Shown: in pieces, positions 62,195-64,000 of the stretch | How positions within the stretch are numbered: the first letter of the stretch is position 1 | How the letters are laid out: the number at the start of each line of letters is the position of its first letter | Origin: Rostratula benghalensis | Lineage: Eukaryota; Chordata; Aves; Charadriiformes; Rostratulidae | Length of the DNA stretch: 64,000 nt | Reading direction: 5' to 3' | NCBI GenBank assembly: GCA_013399305.1 | Contig: VXAI01000028.1 | Span: 4,016,610 to 4,080,609 of the forward strand | Notes under the pieces: model-generated | What the model was told of the DNA's origin: nothing | What the model saw: only the letters and a program-made list of their open reading frames with translations | The model's database searches: none | Made by a program: the position numbers and the translations under genes

Positions 62195-63139
62195 CTACAA
62201 TAAAAATCAGAAAGGTATTAGGATACTGTTATAACAATATGACATAGCTTGAACTGCTATTGTATTTTTCACAATCTCACATAAGGACAAATGCCAACTT
62301 ATGTTTTTTTAAATGAAAAATCCCATTGATATTATGTATAATACAAGCATACAGTACAGAAATCATGTATGTTTGTTAATAACTTCAATTCTCACCACCT
62401 TTCTATATACTGTTTTATCTGTAGGCTTCTAAGTAACAGACCACTATAAACTGCACTTAATTGTATGAAGGTCAAAACTGTAGTGATGTTAAAGCCAATT
62501 TCAATCAAGCACAAAAAACCTGAACTATCCAGCACTGCTTCCCCAGCAACCACTTCAGAAAAAAAACAAACCCAACAACTTTTATCGTTCAAAAAGCTTT
62601 AAGAAATCTCTCCCTTTGAAAAAAAAAAAAAAATGTTTCTTACTTCAAGATGCCTACTACTTCTTTCAGTTCTTAAACACTTCAAAACTTAAATGAGTAT
62701 TTATTTCTATTTTTATGCAAATACACAGTATTTAGGCTCCTCTCATACTTGAGTTTCTTTTCTATTGTAATCATCATCCCTACCAATAACATGGGCTGTG
62801 TTACTCTGTAAAGTCACCATTACTTCTGGGCAGGTTTGAACCTGAAAGGACACTTCTGCAGACCCAGTCACAAGAGTTTGACTATTGCCTTGTTTTTAAA
62901 TATCTTTAAAACCAATAATATCATCACTTAATTGATCCTATCAATTGGGATTTAGCAGTTTGAGATGTACGATGTATTCTTTGGGTCCATTTAACTACCA
63001 GATTAACTCATTTGCAAAAACCAATAAAATTCTGGAAGACTAGTGTTAGAACAGCAAGACTGCAGTTGTTAGAAAGTTCTCATTTAATTGACTCATCTCC
63101 TGCCTCAAAGATACAGGTACAACTAATTAGTTAACTTAC
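62195..63139 (-). other. MKKS: MKKS 5' UTR intron
   Basis: A 945-base intron inferred from a consensus GTAAGT donor just after the uORF1 exon and the TTGTAG acceptor upstream of uORF2. It includes an A run near 62,619-62,632. No other gene was recognised. Confidence 0.7.
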
Positions 63140-63160
63140 CCACAATGCATAGCACTAACG

Positions 63161-63352
63161 TTATTTTTCTTTATTTTTGTGATCCCTTTGCATCACGTAT
63201 GCCACAATCCCAGGTTCTGGAACAACGTCCTCTGTCTTCACTTGGAAAATAGGACTGGACTTGATGTAAAACCACCCCCAGTGCACGAGCCCAAGGCTAG
63301 GTCCCATAACAATCAGAACTTTGTAGTCCTTCCAGATGGTTTTAAGACCCAT
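63161..63352 (-). CDS. MKKS leader uORF1, 63-residue micropeptide
   Basis: The ORF reads MGLKTIWKDYKVLIVMGPSL then GLVHWGWFYIKSSPIFQVKT, continues EDVVPEPGIVAYVMQRDHKN and ends KEK. It has a basic, aromatic N-terminus, a hydrophobic segment (about residues 12-30) and a charged tail. It lies wholly in one exon (63369-63140) with a TTTACCTAG acceptor upstream and a GTAAGT donor downstream. The start context GCAATGG is strong (G at -3 and +4), so most scanning ribosomes should initiate here. Size and position match the first human MKKS uORF, reported to give a mitochondrial peptide. Mitochondrial targeting here is inferred from that family and the overall layout. Confidence 0.85.
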   Translation of the reverse strand: MGLKTIWKDYKVLIVMGPSLGLVHWGWFYIKSSPIFQVKTEDVVPEPGIVAYVMQRDHKNKEK

Positions 63353-63369
63353 TGCAAACTGGCATCTAC

Positions 63370-64000
63370 CTAGGTAAAGATAATTTATTATTTTAAATAT
63401 ATTATAGAAATTCTTTTTTTACTCTATAATAATAGCACAGAACAGATAAACCTGAAAGTTAATATCTTTAATTACAGTGCAGCTGATGATTAAAACACAA
63501 AAAGACACAAGAAAGTCTTACTCTGTGAACTTCAAAAAAAAAAAGCTATAAAAATAACCTCAATTCAGACATCTTGAAATGTTAATTGCTGCATTTGCTT
63601 CGAGCTCTGGCATGCTAAATCTGAAAGCTTTGTTACATTTATCTAATTACAAACGTTACTACTTCAGATGGTAAATATTTGAAGTCTAAAACAAAGCAGT
63701 TTCAAGATACCCCGTTTCCCCCCCCTTCCCCACCCCCGCCCCGCAGTTAATAAAATTAAATGACTAATAAGCTCCTCAAAGGATATGAAACTTTTAACTT
63801 GCAGGTCAATGAAGCTGCAAGGCTTCTGCCATCACTTTACGTTGCCCGGGTAGCAGTTATGCCTACCTTAAGCCTTCTTTGCCCTTGATCTTCAGAAACC
63901 AGAGTACAAACATAATAAATACATCCTTGTCTAAAAAGAATACATAAAGCTCTACTTTCCATGGGATTTCATCAAGAATTACTAAATAGAGGGGGAGGGG
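63370..64000 (-). other. MKKS: MKKS upstream intron or promoter-proximal region
   Basis: It starts, in the gene direction, upstream of the acceptor at 63370. A G-rich block on the - strand with GGGGCGGGG-type GC boxes lies at about 63,718-63,745, and a donor-like AAG|GTAGGC at about 63,868 could close a non-coding first exon. The promoter and any divergent neighbour are probably just beyond the right edge. Confidence 0.4.

Overview
This is vertebrate nuclear DNA, most likely from a bird. Short exons with GT-AG junctions sit in long AT-rich introns. The clearest repeat is a CR1-type LINE 3' end (about 30.1-30.8 kb). A second CR1 3' terminus with an ATGATTCT-type tail lies at about 50.5 kb. No bacterial, phage or CRISPR features were seen. 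The species cannot be named from this sequence alone.

Two genes are present in convergent (tail-to-tail) orientation. On the + strand, positions 1-27.65 kb hold the 3' part of SNAP25, the neuronal t-SNARE. It comprises exon 4 (7538-7586), the alternative exons 5a (15140-15257) and 5b (15395-15512), exon 6 (19453-19578), exon 7 (21683-21827), the terminal coding exon 8 (25987-26055) and a 3' UTR of about 1.6 kb. The decoded protein (residues 39-206) matches the vertebrate SNAP-25 sequence I know wherever I translated it. Exons 1-3 lie outside the window, so the window opens inside intron 3.

About 30 kb of intergenic DNA follows (27.66-57.75 kb). It contains the CR1 copies, homopolymer runs, small inverted and tandem repeats and a candidate homeodomain-site cluster, but no gene I can support.

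On the - strand, 57.75-63.37 kb holds MKKS (BBS6), a chaperonin-like protein used in BBSome assembly. Four coding exons (61754-60764, 60239-60064, 59389-59279, 58806-58366) join in frame to a 572-residue protein. The 5' leader carries two upstream ORFs of 63 and 50 codons. Their sizes and order match the two mitochondrial micropeptide uORFs described for human MKKS. The 50-residue ORF is the least obvious coding element in the window.

The two genes are not functionally linked; they are neighbours in a conserved vertebrate syntenic block. I found no convincing undescribed system. The items most worth following are the multi-ORF MKKS leader with possible internal polyadenylation signals, and the frame-locked SNAP25 exon 5a/5b switch.
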